Shown: in pieces, positions 41,105-42,318 of the stretch | Layout: every line of letters begins with the position of its first letter | Numbering within the stretch: position 1 is the first letter of the stretch | Assembly: GCA_030377895.1 (NCBI GenBank) | Contig: JAUCGB010000019.1 | Coordinates: 1 to 42,318, forward strand | Reading direction: 5' to 3' | DNA: 42,318 bases | Origin: Anaerolineales bacterium HSG24 | GTDB taxonomy: Bacteria; Chloroflexota; Anaerolineae; 4572-78; J111 | The notes under the pieces: model-generated | Databases searched by the model: none | Told to the model about the DNA's origin: nothing | The model's input: the letters and a program-made list of their open reading frames with translations, nothing else | Program-made: the position numbers and the translations under genes

Positions 41105-42318
41105 ATGAAACCAATCCCTTATGGATTAGCCAGTTATAAATCGATTCGTGAAGATAATTGTTACTATCTTGATAAAACCCATTACATTCCACAATTGGAA
41201 ACAACGGGCAAGTTTCTTTTCTTCATCCGACCGCGCCGCTTCGGCAAATCATCTTGGTTGACCGTGTTGGAAGGCTATTATGACATCAACCGGGTGGATG
41301 AGTTTGATTTTCTGTTCAAGGGAACATACATCTATGATAATCCCACCCCAGAGAAGAACAGCTATCTAATTCTGAATTTCAATTTTTCGGAGGTAAGCCC
41401 CCAACTTGATGAAGTTAAAGAATCGTTCTACGAATATACAGACGAGTGCTTCTACTTTTTCGGGGTGACATATCGAGAGTTGTTGGGTGATGAATACTTC
41501 AGGATGATAGAACGAAAGAAAAGCCCGCATGGGAAATTGAGATTTCTGCTAAAATATGTTGGCATGCTAGGTCACAAAGTCTATATTCTAGTAGATGAGT
41601 ATGACAACTTTGCCAACACCATCCTGTCCACAGCCGGACAGACAGCCTATCATGAGTTGACGCGTGGGGCTGGCTTTTTTCGCTTTTTCTTCAACTTGTT
41701 GAAAGGTGCGGCTGACCGAATGGATACCGGCGTGGGTCGCATGTTCATCACGGGTGTTTCACCAGTGACGATGGATGATGTAACCAGTGGTTTTAATATC
41801 GGTCAACAAATCAGTTTGTACCCTGAACTTAACGAACTGCTCGGATTTACGAAGCAGGATGTCATCAACATCTTGGAATATTATGGTCTTGAGCCAAACA
41901 ATTTGCTTCCTCTGATACAGGAATGGTACGACAATTACCGATTTTCATCACAGGCAGAGCAGGCGATGTTTAACACCGATATGGTGCTTTATTTCATCAA
42001 AAATTATCTGCGACGTAATGCCCCCCCAGAGGAGATGATAGACCAGAATGTGAAGATAGACTATGGTAAATTACGTCATTTGATAGTCTTAGACAGGCGA
42101 TTGAATGGTAATTTCAGTTATCTGATGGAGATTATCGAAACGCAGGAAACGAAACATACTCAGGTCGTATCAAGTTTTCCGGTGGAGCATCTAACAAAGA
42201 AGGAGAACTTTGTCTCGTTGCTGTTCTATTTTGGGTTATTGAGTCATGCCCCCAATGGGGAGGACACAGAGGGGGTCTTACAGATACCGAATGAGACGGT
42301 TAAGCAGTTGATGTATAG
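41105..42318 (+). CDS. AAA-ATPase-like protein (PF09820 type), truncated by the window
   Basis: A frame without a stop runs from ATG 41105 to the window edge, 404 codons. It starts MKPIPYGLASYKSIREDNCYY, typical of the AAA-ATPase-like family that usually ends in a PD-(D/E)XK nuclease domain. The Walker A-like motif is FIRPRRFGKSSW (residues 40-51), and the Walker B-like motif is VYILVDEYDNF (D164, E165). FITGVSPVTMDDVTSGFNI and the WYDNYRFS words also fit. The nuclease domain, if present, lies beyond the edge. GGAGG at 41091-41095 is 9 bases before ATG 41105; an earlier ATG (41100) gives only MK-stop. This family is of unknown role and often present in many copies per genome. Confidence 0.85.
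   Translation, partial: MKPIPYGLASYKSIREDNCYYLDKTHYIPQLETTGKFLFFIRPRRFGKSSWLTVLEGYYDINRVDEFDFLFKGTYIYDNPTPEKNSYLILNFNFSEVSPQLDEVKESFYEYTDECFYFFGVTYRELLGDEYFRMIERKKSPHGKLRFLLKYVGMLGHKVYILVDEYDNFANTILSTAGQTAYHELTRGAGFFRFFFNLLKGAADRMDTGVGRMFITGVSPVTMDDVTSGFNIGQQISLYPELNELLGFTKQDVINILEYYGLEPNNLLPLIQEWYDNYRFSSQAEQAMFNTDMVLYFIKNYLRRNAPPEEMIDQNVKIDYGKLRHLIVLDRRLNGNFSYLMEIIETQETKHTQVVSSFPVEHLTKKENFVSLLFYFGLLSHAPNGEDTEGVLQIPNETVKQLMY

Overview
The window reads as a chromosomal stretch of a Chloroflexi (Anaerolineae-like) bacterium. This is inference from several habits seen together: secreted proteins with Thr-Pro linkers and dockerin-type ends, one ending in a YLPIVVKLK-like tail; a sugar-binding lipoprotein with a long Val-Glu-Lys linker; an AAA/WD40 giant; a kinase-TIR-ATPase fusion; tandem Rpn genes; and intergenic regions full of palindromic repeats. 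I saw no rRNA, tRNA, CRISPR array, phage or integrase gene.

Left part (1-12.8 kb). A two-gene ATPase/TOPRIM locus (390 to about 1750) is broken by two in-frame TGA codons and cut off by a palindromic repeat. It is followed by a LysE-type exporter and a convergent MFS transporter. From 4.5 to 11.4 kb, all on the minus strand, lies a sugar-use locus: LacI-family regulator, sugar-binding lipoprotein, two permeases and a GH42 beta-galactosidase. The regulator has a consensus-like promoter and two perfect TGTGAACGTTCACA operators, so autoregulation is very likely. No transporter ATPase gene is present, so a shared one is presumably encoded elsewhere. A dihydropyrimidinase/hydantoinase gene lies upstream.

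Middle (13-20.4 kb). Four nearly identical tandem Rpn-type PD-(D/E)XK nuclease genes differ mainly in the copy number of a 12-bp KEGH-coding repeat (9, 7, 1, 2). Then comes a divergent pair, a sugar phosphate isomerase/epimerase-like TIM barrel and a Gfo/Idh/MocA dehydrogenase, separated by a 136-bp inverted-repeat element. A gene remnant and a possibly structured RNA leader follow.

Right part (21-42.3 kb). Three secreted proteins combine cohesin-like domains and dockerin-like C-termini on the same chain. Between and after them, on the minus strand, lie a 1469-residue AAA/coiled-coil/transmembrane/14-WD40 protein and a 945-residue fusion of Ser/Thr kinase, effector-associated-like domain, TIR domain and an AAA module related to the one in the WD40 protein. 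A thermonuclease lipoprotein, a 1311-residue beta-helix/PKD-repeat surface protein and a window-truncated AAA-ATPase gene complete the region. The main candidate for an undescribed system is this neighbourhood: TIR/kinase and WD40 signalling ATPases interleaved with a self-associating cohesin-dockerin surface set. The functional link is inference from gene proximity only.

Intergenic DNA is dominated by at least five repeat families: TAG-loop palindromes of two sequence types, a ~120-bp multi-palindrome element in two inverted copies, MITE-like elements bounded by TACCCGACA/TGTCGGGTA, and CTGAGCGTAACGAAGT-type repeats.
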